DNA of 64,000 nt from Leifsonia xyli (GCA_003243275.1 QFQR01000001.1:186001-250000); one strand, 5' to 3'; positions 1-15,156 are shown, numbered from the stretch's first letter. The notes: generated by a model from the sequence alone, not told the origin. A program made the numbers and translations.

Positions 1-862
1 GGGCATCTGGGCCGTCGTGCTCGGCATCATCGGCGCGCGTCTGTACCACGTGGCCACCCACCTCGGTGACTACTTCGGCCCGGACAACGACAACCCGTGG
101 AACCCGCTGAAGCCCGGCAGCATCTGGGCGATCTGGGAGGGCGGCGGCGCGATCTTCGGCGCCCTCATCGGCGGTGCGCTCGGCGTCTGGATCGGATGCC
201 GCATCTCGGGCCTGCGGTTCTGGAGCGTCGCCGACGCGCTCGCCCCGGCGCTGCTGGTCGCACAGGCCTTCGGCCGCCTCGGCAACTGGTTCAACCAGGA
301 GCTCTTCGGCCTGCCGACCGATCTGCCGTGGGGCCTGGAGATCGACCGCCCGAACGCCGCGATCCCGGATGGCATCCCCGACGACGTGCTGTTCCACCCG
401 ACCTTCCTCTACGAGATCCTCTGGAACCTCGCGGGCTTCGCGATCATCATCCTCATCACCGAGCGGATCGTGCGGGTCGCAGGCAAGCGCCTTCCGTCGC
501 TCGTGCGGAAGGACTTCTGGCAGTGGGGCAAGGTCCTCGGCCTCTACCTCATCTGGTACGGCACGGGGCGCACCTGGTTCGAGTCGATCCGTCTCGACCC
601 GAGCGACACCTACTTCGGCATCCGCTCGAACGTGTGGGCTGCCCTTGCCGCGGTCGTGCTCGGTCTCATCATCCTCATCGTGCAGACCCGGCGTCACCCG
701 GGCGTCGAGCCCGACGTCTACTGGCCGGGTCGCCGGCCCCAGCCGTCGGCTGCGGTAGACTCCGAGGACACCTATTCGGATTCGGATGATGACGAACCGG
801 GCGATGGCGCCGCGGAGGTCACCGAAGCTGCCGCCACAAGCGGTTCGACCCGAAAAAAATAG
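1..862 (+). CDS. lgt: Prolipoprotein diacylglyceryl transferase, 5'-truncated by window edge
   Basis: Lgt transfers the diacylglyceryl group of phosphatidylglycerol to the lipobox cysteine of prelipoproteins in the cytoplasmic membrane. The first visible codon starts at base 2 and 286 residues are visible; the true start lies upstream. The hallmark GRLGNWFNQELFG stretch is present, preceded by GARLYHV and followed by HPTFLYE, with several hydrophobic membrane segments between. The last 50 or so residues are a hydrophilic acidic tail (SEDTYSDSDDDEPGDG, ending STRKK), as is common in actinobacterial Lgt. The gene ends 109 nt before gltB. A TAGACT hexamer near its 3' end may be a promoter for gltB. 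Identification is secure from the signature motif; only the N-terminus is unseen. Confidence 0.96.
   Translation, partial: GIWAVVLGIIGARLYHVATHLGDYFGPDNDNPWNPLKPGSIWAIWEGGGAIFGALIGGALGVWIGCRISGLRFWSVADALAPALLVAQAFGRLGNWFNQELFGLPTDLPWGLEIDRPNAAIPDGIPDDVLFHPTFLYEILWNLAGFAIIILITERIVRVAGKRLPSLVRKDFWQWGKVLGLYLIWYGTGRTWFESIRLDPSDTYFGIRSNVWAALAAVVLGLIILIVQTRRHPGVEPDVYWPGRRPQPSAAVDSEDTYSDSDDDEPGDGAAEVTEAAATSGSTRKK
756..761 (+). promoter_or_regulatory. Candidate -10 box (TAGACT) inside the lgt 3' end, upstream of gltB
   Basis: TAGACT fits the actinobacterial TANNNT -10 pattern and is identical to the hexamers upstream of uvrA, ctaB and sufB in this window. If used, transcription would begin near 768 and give gltB a leader of about 200 nt that includes the lgt tail codons and the 109-nt intergenic region. 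No clear -35 is seen. This is inference from the hexamer alone. Confidence 0.35.
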
Positions 863-971
863 TTCCGCGCATCTCGCTGACGAACCGGCCCGCATCGGCG
901 GTTTCGGTACTCCCTCTCTTCAGTTGGGCCATCGACGTCCCACTTCCCGCTCCATCGTGAGGACGGTAGTC

Positions 972-5579
<4,608 letters not shown>

Positions 5580-5581
5580 CC

Positions 5582-7039
<1,458 letters not shown>

Positions 7040-7091
7040 GCGTCTGCTCGATCCGGCGCCACCCCACCACCCACACCACACTGAAGGAAAA

Positions 7092-8549
7092 ATGAGACGC
7101 GCAAAGATCGTCGCGACCCTGGGCCCTGCCACCTCGAGCTATGAGAGCCTCCGGGCCATCATCGACGCGGGTGTCAACGTCGCTCGGATGAACCTCAGCC
7201 ACGGCAGCTACGAGGTGCACGAGGAGGTCTACGCGAACGTGCGTCGGGCCGCGGAGGATGCCGGTCAGCCGGTTGCGGTGCTCGTCGACCTGCAGGGGCC
7301 GAAGATCCGGCTCGGCAAGTTCGCGAACGGACCGCACGAGCTCGCGGTCGGCGACATCTTCACGATCACCACGGAGGAGGTCGAGGGCACCAAGGAGCTC
7401 GTCGGCACCACCTTCAAGGGCCTCCCGCAGGACGTGAAGCCGGGCGACTTCCTGCTCATCGACGACGGCAAGGTGAAGGTGCAGGTGCTCGACACCGACG
7501 GCGTGCGCGTGCGCACCCAGGTGATCGTCGCCGGCCCCGTGTCGAACAACAAGGGCATCAACCTGCCGGGCGTCGCGGTGAACGTTCCGGCGCTCTCCGA
7601 GAAGGACGAGGCCGACCTCCGCTGGGGTCTCAAGCTCGGCGCCGACTACATCGCGCTGTCGTTCGTGCGCGACGCGCGCGACATCACGCGGGTCAACGAG
7701 ATCATGGCGGAGGAGGAGCGCAAGGTTCCGGTCATCGCGAAGATCGAGAAGCCGCAGGCGGTCGAGGCGCTCGAGGAGATCATCGACGCCTTCGACGGCA
7801 TCATGGTCGCCCGCGGCGACCTCGCGGTCGAGTTGCCGCTCGAGGCGGTTCCGGTGGTGCAGAAGCGTGCCGTCGAGCTCTGCCGTCGGATGGCGAAGCC
7901 GGTGATCGTGGCGACCCAGATGCTCGAATCGATGACCCACTCGCCCGTTCCCACCCGTGCCGAGGCCTCGGACGTCGCCAACGCGGTGCTCGACGGTGCG
8001 GATGCCGTGATGCTGTCGGGCGAGACGAGCGTCGGCGAGTACCCGGTGATCACCGTGCAGACGATGGCCCGCATCATCGAGTCGACCGAGGAGCACGGTC
8101 TCGAGCGCATCGCACCGCTCGGCACGAAGCCGCGCACCCAGGGCGGCGCGATCACGCTCGCGGCCGCGGAGGTCGCCGCCTTCGTCGAGGCGAAGTACGT
8201 CTGCATCTTCACCGAGTCCGGGGATTCGGCCCGCCGCATGTCGCGGCTGCGCTTCCCGATCCCGATGAAGGCGTTCACCCCGGATGAGGCGATCCGTCGC
8301 CGGATGAACCTCACCTGGGGCATCGAGTCGTTCACCGTCGACCGCGTCAAGCACACGGATGCGATGTACAAGCAGGTGGACGACATCCTGCTGGAGAACA
8401 AGCTCGCCTCCCTCGGCGACAAGGTCGTCGTGATCTCCGGTTCCCCTCCCGGCATCCCCGGCTCGACCAACGACCTGCGCGTGCATGTCGTCGGCGACGC
8501 CATCAACAAGGTGACGCCGGTCTGGGAGTCGGGCGACCACGCCGACTGA
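7092..8549 (+). CDS. pyk: Pyruvate kinase
   Basis: Pyruvate kinase converts phosphoenolpyruvate and ADP to pyruvate and ATP, the last step of glycolysis. I chose the ATG at 7092 because it follows a good ribosome site (GAAGGAAA) and gives the conserved start MRRAKIVATLGPA; the frame is open further upstream but that part runs antiparallel in sense to nothing and overlaps gltD. The length is 485 aa. Visible motifs are MNLSHGS (substrate loop), KIEKPQAVEALEEII with catalytic Lys, MVARGDLAVELP (metal and substrate site) and PVIVATQMLESM. The C-terminal domain carries VVISGSPPGIPGSTN. It lies 52 nt after gltD and may be partly cotranscribed. A strong hairpin follows the stop codon. Confidence 0.98.
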   Translation: MRRAKIVATLGPATSSYESLRAIIDAGVNVARMNLSHGSYEVHEEVYANVRRAAEDAGQPVAVLVDLQGPKIRLGKFANGPHELAVGDIFTITTEEVEGTKELVGTTFKGLPQDVKPGDFLLIDDGKVKVQVLDTDGVRVRTQVIVAGPVSNNKGINLPGVAVNVPALSEKDEADLRWGLKLGADYIALSFVRDARDITRVNEIMAEEERKVPVIAKIEKPQAVEALEEIIDAFDGIMVARGDLAVELPLEAVPVVQKRAVELCRRMAKPVIVATQMLESMTHSPVPTRAEASDVANAVLDGADAVMLSGETSVGEYPVITVQTMARIIESTEEHGLERIAPLGTKPRTQGGAITLAAAEVAAFVEAKYVCIFTESGDSARRMSRLRFPIPMKAFTPDEAIRRRMNLTWGIESFTVDRVKHTDAMYKQVDDILLENKLASLGDKVVVISGSPPGIPGSTNDLRVHVVGDAINKVTPVWESGDHAD

Positions 8550-8570
8550 ACCGCACACCCTGCACCACAG

Positions 8571-8629
8571 CTCAGGAGACCCGCCACCCCATCCGCGCAA
8601 CGGCGCACGGATGCGGCGGGTCTCCTGAG
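8571..8629. terminator. Bidirectional hairpin terminator between pyk and the GtrA-like gene
   Basis: Bases 8571-8585 and 8615-8629 form a perfect 15-bp inverted repeat (arm CTCAGGAGACCCGCC). The 29-nt loop itself contains CATCCG and CGGATG, which can pair and extend the structure. It sits between two convergent genes and can act for both. There is no long T-run, as usual in GC-rich actinobacteria. Confidence 0.85.
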
Positions 8630-8648
8630 TTGCTTTCCGAGCGGCCGC

Positions 8649-9110
8649 TCAGGCCTCCGCGCCGAGCAGCACGGGATCGCCCCGGAACAGCCAGCTGCGC
8701 ACCGCGACGAACCGGAAGGCCGAGCCGAGCGCGAGGCCGACCAGATTCGTCGAGATGTTGTCGGCGAGGGCCGTGCGGAATCCCAGCAGGTAGTGGGACA
8801 CCCCGAGGCAGCCGAGCGCGATCGCGCTGCCCGCGAGACTGATCAGGAAGAAGCCGACCGCCTCGGAGACGGCACGGGCGCGGCGACGCTCGCGGAAGGT
8901 CCACCAGCGGTTGCCCGCCCAGTTGGTGAGAATCGCCGCGGTCACCGCGATCCCCTTCGCGACGAGCACGGCCCCCGTGATCCGTCCGTCGGGAAGCACC
9001 GTGGCGCGCAGCAGGTTGAACAGCGCCACGTCGACGACGAAGCCGATGCCGCCGACCACCGAGAATCTCGCCAGATCGTGGACGAGCGACCGGAGCCGCG
9101 ACTCAGGCAT
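8649..9110 (-). CDS. GtrA-like membrane protein
   Basis: A 153-residue protein with four hydrophobic segments of the GtrA type. This family is linked to flipping or handling polyprenyl-phosphate-linked sugars for cell-envelope glycosylation. The N-terminus has the family pattern LARFSVVGGIGFVVDVALFN and the middle has GIAVTAAILTNWAGNRWWTF, the conserved NRxWTF block. The C-terminus has a third helix pair (ADNISTNLVGLALGSAFRF) and a basic RSWLF end. Its start overlaps the end of the upstream GT2 gene by 8 bp, so both are translated from one message. Which sugar it handles cannot be read from the sequence; mannose is suggested by the neighbours. Confidence 0.88.
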   Translation of the reverse strand: MPESRLRSLVHDLARFSVVGGIGFVVDVALFNLLRATVLPDGRITGAVLVAKGIAVTAAILTNWAGNRWWTFRERRRARAVSEAVGFFLISLAGSAIALGCLGVSHYLLGFRTALADNISTNLVGLALGSAFRFVAVRSWLFRGDPVLLGAEA

Positions 9111-9852
9111 GACTCGGCACCTTCGCGGGCTCGGGCTGCCCGGCGAGCAGGGCGAGGCCCCACCCCGTCACCCGCCACATCGCCTCGATGACGATCCGCG
9201 AATCCATCTTGGAGGTGCCGTGAGTGCGTTCGGTGAAGGTGATCGGCACCTCGACGATGCGGAACCCGCGCCGCACGGCGCGCCACAGCAGCTCGATCTG
9301 GAAGCAGTAGCCCTCGCTCGCCACCGTTCCGAGCGCGAGCGAGTCGAGCGTCGCCGCGCGGAAGGCCCGGTACCCGCCCGTCACGTCGCGCTGCGGGAGG
9401 CGCAGCATGAGGCGCGCGTAGGCGCTGCCTCCGCGGGAGAGCAGCCGGCGCCCGAGCGGCCAGTCCACGACCGATCCGCCGTCGACCCAGCGCGAGCCGA
9501 TCACGAGATCCGCGCCCTCGGCGATCGCCTGCAGCAGGCGAGGCAGCTCCTCCGGCTGATGCGAGCCGTCGGCATCGCACTCGACGATCACGTCGAATCC
9601 GTCGTGCAGGGCCCACTGGAATCCGGCGAGATAGGCGGCACCCAGTCCCGCCTTCACGGTGCGATGCAGCACATGCACCCGGTCGTCGGCCGCCGCGATG
9701 GCATCCGCGAGGTCCCCGGTGCCGTCGGGGGATCCGTCGTCCACGACGAGGACGTGCGCGTGCGGAACGCTCGCCCACAGCCGCTCGACCATGCGCTGAA
9801 GGTTCTCGCGCTCGTTGTAGGTGGGCAGGATCACCAGGGTGCGGTCAGACAC
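9103..9852 (-). CDS. Polyprenol monophosphomannose synthase-like glycosyltransferase (GT2)
   Basis: A 249-residue GT2 enzyme of the dolichol/polyprenol-phosphate-mannose synthase type (Ppm1 catalytic domain). It is expected to make polyprenyl-phosphate-mannose from GDP-mannose at the inner membrane face. Visible motifs: VILPTYNERENLQRMV at the start, VVDDGSPDGTGD for nucleotide binding, ECDADGSHQPEEL with the metal-binding DxD, and GSRWVDGGSV. It begins with GTG at 9852, preceded by AAGGAG at good spacing. There are no membrane segments, unlike two-domain Ppm enzymes. It sits between a GT39-like membrane enzyme and a GtrA protein, a set expected for lipid-linked mannose transfer. A related GT2 specificity (glucose) cannot be excluded. 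Confidence 0.88.
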   Translation of the reverse strand: MSDRTLVILPTYNERENLQRMVERLWASVPHAHVLVVDDGSPDGTGDLADAIAAADDRVHVLHRTVKAGLGAAYLAGFQWALHDGFDVIVECDADGSHQPEELPRLLQAIAEGADLVIGSRWVDGGSVVDWPLGRRLLSRGGSAYARLMLRLPQRDVTGGYRAFRAATLDSLALGTVASEGYCFQIELLWRAVRRGFRIVEVPITFTERTHGTSKMDSRIVIEAMWRVTGWGLALLAGQPEPAKVPSHA

Positions 9853-9855
9853 GAA

Positions 9856-11397
9856 TCACTCCTTGACCAGATGGAACACGGTGGTGCGGTGGATCAGGGC
9901 GGAGTCGGCGACGACGTAGCCCAGCCGCTCGAGGAAGGTCACGTCGCTCGGCGGCGTCGTTCCGACGCTCAGCTCGACCGCCCACACCTCACGCGACTCG
10001 ACGATCGAGGCACCGAGCGTCTCGTTCGAGTCGACCGTGTCCCAGAGCTCGCCGCCGTCGCCTGCGGGGGAGACGAGCGCCACATCCCGAAGGCGCGCGA
10101 CCGAGGCGGGGTAGAGATCGGCCACGAGGCGCGGATCACGTGAGGGCTTGGTGGTCTGGTCGAAGACCACGGCGTCACCGGATGCCGCGTGGCTCTCGAG
10201 GTAGCTCGCCACCGCCCGCCAGTCGCTCCCGCCGTCCTTCGCGAACTCGCCGCGTTGCGCGAGGTAGTCGGGCGCGGCGACGGCGACGATCGTGGCGAGG
10301 GCGATGCCCAGCGCGAGCGGTTCGCCGAGGCGTCGCCGCCCGAGGAACCGGGCGACGAGGTCGACCCCGACGGCGATCAGCATCGCGGCGGCGGGAACGC
10401 AGAACGAGACGTATCGGGCGATGTACATGGGCGCCACCACCGCGTTGCCGAGCAGCAGCAGCGCGGTCGGCAGCAGAAGCCAGAGCGCGGCGAGGGCCAC
10501 CAGTCGCAGACGAGCCGGCTCGACCGCCGCGCGCCGCCTGACCAGCGGGGCGACCGTCGCGCCGAGGGCCACCGTGATCAGTGCCCACGCGAGCGTCGCG
10601 AACACCGGGTCGCCGAACCACTGGCCGACGAGCACGTTCGAGACCCCCGCGTAGTCACGATTCGCGAGGAAGCCGATCTGCCGACGTTCCAGGAACCCCA
10701 TCACGAGGATCGGCACGGCCAGCACGACCGCGAGAGCCGCGCTTCTGGCCCACACCTGGATGCGGCCCCGATGGAACAGCAGCACGAACCCCGCGTGCAC
10801 CGCGAGCAGCAGCCCGAGGTAGAGGAAGAGATACATCGCGGCCGCCATCGATGCGGCGTAGCCGAGCCACAGCATCCGCCGCCGCTCCCGGCGCAGCAGT
10901 TCGACGAGCAGCACGGTGACCCACACCGCGACCGCGGTGCCGAGTGCATACGAGCGGGCCTCGACCGCCATGAACATCGTGCGCGGCAGCGCGATCGCCA
11001 CGACGCCCGCGATCCAGGCCAGTCGGCCGCCACCGAGCAGTCGCGCGAGCACCACCACCCCGGCGACCAGGAACCCGACCCCCACGGCGCTCGGCAGCCG
11101 GGTGGCGAGCTCGCTCGTGCCGAAGACGGCCGTCCAGAGGTGAAGGCCCGCGTAGTACACGCCGTGCACGGCGTCGACGTGCCCGATCAGCAGGAGCAGG
11201 TTCGGCCAGCTCCGGTTCGCCGCGAGCACGCTCGCGGCTTCGTCGCCCCAGTACGACGGGAGCCAGGATCCCGCGAATCCGATGAGCGCCCCGGCGACGC
11301 CGAGCAGGAGGGCAGGATGCGACCACCACGCGCCCGCCGCCCGACGAGGCGTCGAGGGGACGGCAGGCACCGGCGCGGGCACTGCCAATTCGAGCAT
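9856..11397 (-). CDS. GT39/PMT-like membrane glycosyltransferase
   Basis: A 513-residue polytopic membrane protein with about ten hydrophobic helices. It resembles the GT-C fold enzymes that take sugar from polyprenyl-phosphate-sugar donors on the outer membrane face. The first extracytoplasmic loop has SYWGDEAASV, placing an acidic DE pair where GT-C enzymes have their catalytic Asp. Arg- and Leu-rich helices follow, and a soluble C-terminal domain of about 100 residues contains VVFDQTTKPSRDPRLVADL. The ATG at 11397 follows GGAGG. It is the first gene of the minus-strand trio, 3 nt before the GT2 gene. Its acceptor (protein, wall polymer or lipid) is unknown. Confidence 0.75.
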   Translation of the reverse strand: MLELAVPAPVPAVPSTPRRAAGAWWSHPALLLGVAGALIGFAGSWLPSYWGDEAASVLAANRSWPNLLLLIGHVDAVHGVYYAGLHLWTAVFGTSELATRLPSAVGVGFLVAGVVVLARLLGGGRLAWIAGVVAIALPRTMFMAVEARSYALGTAVAVWVTVLLVELLRRERRRMLWLGYAASMAAAMYLFLYLGLLLAVHAGFVLLFHRGRIQVWARSAALAVVLAVPILVMGFLERRQIGFLANRDYAGVSNVLVGQWFGDPVFATLAWALITVALGATVAPLVRRRAAVEPARLRLVALAALWLLLPTALLLLGNAVVAPMYIARYVSFCVPAAAMLIAVGVDLVARFLGRRRLGEPLALGIALATIVAVAAPDYLAQRGEFAKDGGSDWRAVASYLESHAASGDAVVFDQTTKPSRDPRLVADLYPASVARLRDVALVSPAGDGGELWDTVDSNETLGASIVESREVWAVELSVGTTPPSDVTFLERLGYVVADSALIHRTTVFHLVKE

Positions 11398-11536
11398 GCA
11401 GATCCTCCGTGGTGACGTCCTCGTGAGCCACGATGGCGGCCGAACATCGACGGTTTCTCGATAACCGGCGCTCCGGCCATGAGAAGGCTCTCAGGAAGCT
11501 CCGATCCGTCCCGCAGGGTCGACGCGGCGCGCGTCG

Positions 11537-11542
11537 TAGGAT
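11537..11542 (+). promoter_or_regulatory. -10 box (TAGGAT) of the two-component operon
   Basis: TAGGAT lies 21 nt before the response-regulator ATG. A start of transcription near 11549 would leave a short leader holding the GGAGGT ribosome site at 11551-11556. The region 11398-11563 also holds the upstream region of the divergent glycosyltransferase operon; no clear -35 is seen for either. Confidence 0.5.
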
Positions 11543-11563
11543 CGCGACGAGGAGGTCGAGCAG

Positions 11564-12240
<677 letters not shown>

Positions 12241-12244
<4 letters not shown>

Positions 12245-13587
12245 AACTCTCGCACCTCAGCATCCGGGCTCGCATCACCGGGGGCAGCCTACTGATCGCG
12301 CTGCTGATCTCGCTCGTCGCGGGGATCATCGTCGACACCCAGGTGCAGCGGATCGTCGTCGAGGGCCAGGTGCGGGTGCTGGAGAGTGTCGAGGGCCAAT
12401 ACCTGACCGCGATCGAGAACGGCGACACCGTGGTGTTCGACCCTCCGGGGCCCGGCCAGTTCGTCGCCGTCGTCGACCCGGATGGAGCGCTCAAGGTCAA
12501 CACCCTGCCTGCCGGGCTGGCGGCGCTCGCGCCCGAGCTGGCCGCCCGCGACGGCGTGCGTACCGTCGCAGCCGACGGCACCGACTACCTCGTGAAGGCG
12601 GCAGCCGTCGATTCCCCCGGAGGCACCTGGCAGCTGGTCACGGCGAGCCTCACCGACGATCAGGTGCTCAACCAGGTCGCCTGGCTGCTCATCGCGAGCC
12701 TCGCGGCCATCAACCTCGCCTTCGGCGCCGCATCCTGGTTCATCGGCTCGGCTGCGCTCGGGCCGGTGTCGAACCTGCGCCGGAGCGCGGCCGAGCTCGC
12801 GACCCGTCCGGGCGAGGAGCTCTTGCCGGTGGGGCCGGCCCGTGACGAGATCGCCGACCTCGCCGAGACGCTCAACCGCCTCATCTTGGAGTTGAGGGCG
12901 TCGGCCGCCCGCGAGCGGCAGATCGTGTCGGATGCCAGCCACGAGTTCCGCACGCCGCTCGCGATCATGCAGACCCGGCTGGAGCTCGCACAGCGCGAGG
13001 CGACGACGCTCGATGCGATGCGCGCCGACGTCACGGAGGCGCAGCGGACTCTCGCCCGGCTCTCCGCCCTCGCGACCTCGCTCCTCGAGCTCTCCCGACT
13101 GGATGCGCAGCGCGTGCCAGGCAACGCGACCATCGCGCAGTTGGCGACGGAACTCGGCGACGCCGCCGACCGGGGGCGGCTGCGGGTCGGCGCGCGCGAC
13201 ATCCGGATCGACTACCTCGACGACACGGATGCGAAGGATGCCGTGGTGGCCGTCGCCGAGGTCGACTTCGGACGCGTCTGCGACAACCTCGTGACCAACG
13301 CCCTGGCCGCCCTCGACGGCGCGGGAACGGTACTGCTGCGCCTGGACGCGGATGCCTCGCACGCGAGGCTGAGCGTCATCGACGACGGACCGGGGATGGA
13401 TCCCGCCTACCTGCCCTCGGCGCTCGACCGCTTCTCCCGCCAGGGCGGCTCCCGCACCTGGCGCGGCGCGGGTCTCGGGCTGGCCATCGTCGCCGGCATC
13501 GCCGAGGTGTCCGGGGGAGAGGTCGTGCTCGACAACCGCCCAGGGCACGGCCTCCGGGTGGAGGTCAGCTTCCCGCTGGTGGGATGA
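12241..13587 (+). CDS. Sensor histidine kinase (EnvZ/BaeS-like)
   Basis: A 448-residue membrane sensor kinase. One membrane helix spans about residues 13-33 and a second about 140-165, with roughly 110 residues of extracytoplasmic sensor region between. A HAMP linker follows. The HisKA domain has the phosphorylated His234 in SDASHEFRTPLAIM. The ATPase domain shows the N box (CDNLVTNALAAL), G1 (DDGPGMDP) and G2 (GAGLGLAIVAGIAE). The frame is open further upstream, but the ATG overlapping the regulator stop gives the correct membrane N-terminus. The signal it senses cannot be deduced. Confidence 0.95.
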
Positions 13588-13639
13588 CGCCGAACACCGT
13601 CTGGGGAGCAGAAGAGAGACGGGCGCGTGGCTTAGGGGG

Positions 13640-13722
13640 TGCCGGTGGTGGGGGTCGAACCCACACGTCCTCACGGACAACCGATTTTGAGTCGGTCGCG
13701 TCTGCCATTCCGCCACACCGGC
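13640..13722 (-). tRNA. tRNA-Leu(CAA)
   Basis: Read on the minus strand, an 83-nt cloverleaf folds from 13722 to 13640. The 7-bp acceptor stem is GCCGGTG/CACCGGC with discriminator A, the anticodon stem ACCGA/TCGGT holds the loop CTCAAAA (anticodon CAA, decoding UUG), and a long variable arm (GTCC-GTGA-GGAC) marks it as class II. The T-loop GTTCGAC is present. CCA is not encoded. The gene lies between two plus-strand genes and is divergent from pdtaR. Confidence 0.97.
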
Positions 13723-13774
13723 AGGTGTCGCCGAGGTCCGGGTCTGGAAACCTCGCGGCATCCTGACGTTACCG

Positions 13775-13780
13775 TAGGAT
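13775..13780 (+). promoter_or_regulatory. -10 box (TAGGAT) predicting a leaderless pdtaR mRNA
   Basis: TAGGAT ends 6 nt before the GTG start codon, so transcription should begin at or next to the first base of the start codon. The AGGA just before the GTG has no spacing and cannot serve as a ribosome site. Confidence 0.65.
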
Positions 13781-13786
13781 TCAGGA

Positions 13787-14392
13787 GTGAGTGAGACGGA
13801 AGCAAGCCCCAGCGCGCCCCGGCGCGTCGTCGTCGCCGAGGATGAGTCGCTCATCCGCCTCGACATCGTCGAGATCCTGCGCGACAACGGATTCGATGTC
13901 GTGGGGGAGGCGGGGGATGGCGAGACCGCCGTGGCCCTCGCCACCGAGCTGCGCCCCGACCTCGTGGTGATGGACGTCAAGATGCCGCAGCTCGACGGCA
14001 TCTCCGCCGCGGAGCGCCTCACCAAGAACCACATCGCGCCCGTCGTGCTGCTGACCGCGTTCAGCCAGAAGGAGCTCGTCGAGCGGGCCTCCGAGGCGGG
14101 CGCGCTCGCCTACGTCGTGAAGCCCTTCACCCCCAGCGACCTGCTGCCGGCGATCGAGATCGCGCTCAGCCGCTACCAGCAGATCGTGACCCTCGAAGCA
14201 GAGGTGGCCGACATGGTGGAGCGCTTCGAGACCCGCAAGCTCGTCGACCGCGCCAAGGGCCTGCTCAACGAGAAGATGGGCCTCTCCGAGCCCGACGCGT
14301 TCCGCTGGATCCAGAAGGCGTCGATGGACCGCCGCCTCACCATGCACGACGTCGCCCAGGCGATCATCGACCAGCTGGCGCCGAAGAAGTAG
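13787..14392 (+). CDS. pdtaR: ANTAR-domain response regulator (PdtaR type)
   Basis: A 201-residue response regulator whose output is the RNA-binding ANTAR domain, which acts on terminator-type hairpins rather than DNA. The receiver has AEDESLIRLD and phosphoacceptor Asp63 in VVMDVKMPQLDG, then VVLLTAFSQKEL and VVKPFTPSDL. The ANTAR part begins near residue 140 (FETRKLVDRAKGLLNEKMGL) and has AFRWIQKASMDRRLTMHDVA. In mycobacteria the orthologue works with the kinase PdtaS, which is not in this window. The GTG start is set by the -10 box 6 nt upstream. The location near polA matches other actinobacteria. Confidence 0.93.
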   Translation: MSETEASPSAPRRVVVAEDESLIRLDIVEILRDNGFDVVGEAGDGETAVALATELRPDLVVMDVKMPQLDGISAAERLTKNHIAPVVLLTAFSQKELVERASEAGALAYVVKPFTPSDLLPAIEIALSRYQQIVTLEAEVADMVERFETRKLVDRAKGLLNEKMGLSEPDAFRWIQKASMDRRLTMHDVAQAIIDQLAPKK

Positions 14393-14395
14393 GCC

Positions 14396-14664
14396 GTGGC
14401 CGCCATCCGAGGCGCGGTTCTCCCGCTGGGGCTCGCCACGGCGGCCGCGCTGCTGGTCGGATGCACCGCAGCACCCACGAACGGCGGTACCCCCTCGGCG
14501 AGTCCGAGCGTCGCGGCCGACGCGTGCGCCGGGCTGACGCTCGCCGCCTGAGAAGCGCTCACAGCACCGCCACCGGCACCTTCGACGACCAGCCCACCAC
14601 GACGGTGCAGGACTACAGCGACTGGGGCGCCACGCTCGACTTCCCGGCCCTGCCCGCCGGCTGA
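14396..14664 (+). pseudogene. Degenerate small lipoprotein gene
   Basis: A GTG at 14396, 3 nt after the pdtaR stop, opens a frame with a lipoprotein signal (positive start AAIRGAVLPLG, hydrophobic core, lipobox LLVGC), but it stops at 14549-14551 after only 51 residues. A second frame then carries a plausible secreted-protein end (TGTFDDQPTTTVQDYSDWG, stop at 14662-14664). The two parts are in different frames and too short together for a typical lipoprotein, so this looks like a remnant with a frameshift and a possible internal deletion. Alternatively the 51-aa product is a real mini-lipoprotein. I do not recognise a family. Confidence 0.5.
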
Positions 14665-14665
14665 C

Positions 14666-15109
14666 TCAGGCGGTCGAGGAGGGCTGCCGGTCCTTCAGGT
14701 AGTTCGTCATCCGCACGGTCGAGAGGCGACGCCCCTGCTCGTCGGTCATCACGATCTCGTGCGTGCACAGGGTGCGGCCGAGCACGAGCGCCGTGCAGGT
14801 TCCCGTCACCCAGCCCTCGGTGATCGACCGCGAGTGGGTCGCGTTGATCTCGATGCCGACCGCGATGCGCCCCGGGCCCGCGTGGATGGCCGACGAGATC
14901 GAACCGAGCGACTCGCCCAGCACCACGTGCGCGCCCCCGTGCAGCAACCCCACCACCTGACGATTGCCCTCCACGGGCATCCGCGCCACCGAGAAGGCGG
15001 CCGAGAGCTCCAGGAACTCGATGCCCATGCGCTGCGCGAGCTGCCCACCGCCGCTGTCACCCAGGCGGGCGACGAGCTCCGGATCGAGATCGGGGGGAAG
15101 GATGACCAT
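14666..15109 (-). CDS. PaaI-type hotdog thioesterase
   Basis: A 147-residue single-domain hotdog protein of the PaaI/YdiI group, which hydrolyses acyl- or aryl-CoA thioesters in the cytosol. The family block is visible: VVGLLHGGAHVVLGESLGS, with the HGG turn and the catalytic-side Glu, followed by AVGIEINATHSRSITEG. The preceding strand-helix (RMGIEFLEL) is also typical. It is convergent with the degenerate lipoprotein gene and divergent from polA, 53 nt away. An orthologue sits close to pyk and polA in other actinobacteria. The substrate is unknown; menaquinone-pathway or aromatic-CoA intermediates are known for the family. Confidence 0.87.
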   Translation of the reverse strand: MVILPPDLDPELVARLGDSGGGQLAQRMGIEFLELSAAFSVARMPVEGNRQVVGLLHGGAHVVLGESLGSISSAIHAGPGRIAVGIEINATHSRSITEGWVTGTCTALVLGRTLCTHEIVMTDEQGRRLSTVRMTNYLKDRQPSSTA

Positions 15110-15150
15110 GCGCGCTCCATCGAGATCGGTGGGGTGTCCGGCCCGCTCGC

Positions 15151-15156
15151 TAGGCT
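15151..15156 (+). promoter_or_regulatory. -10 box (TAGGCT) predicting a leaderless polA mRNA
   Basis: TAGGCT is separated by exactly 6 nt from the polA GTG and no ribosome site is present. Upstream at 8-nt spacing is GTGTCCGGC (15134-15142), a partial match to the PafBC-type damage element seen before uvrB and uvrA, with C where a purine is expected. Confidence 0.6.

Noticed and set aside
786..971. Extension of gltB to an upstream ATG at 786
   Set aside because: The extra 62 residues overlap lgt, have no ribosome site or homology, and would put the nucleophile Cys about 100 residues from the N-terminus.
13584..13766. Small plus-strand open frame between the kinase and pdtaR
   Set aside because: It runs through the tRNA-Leu gene on the opposite strand and has no coding features.
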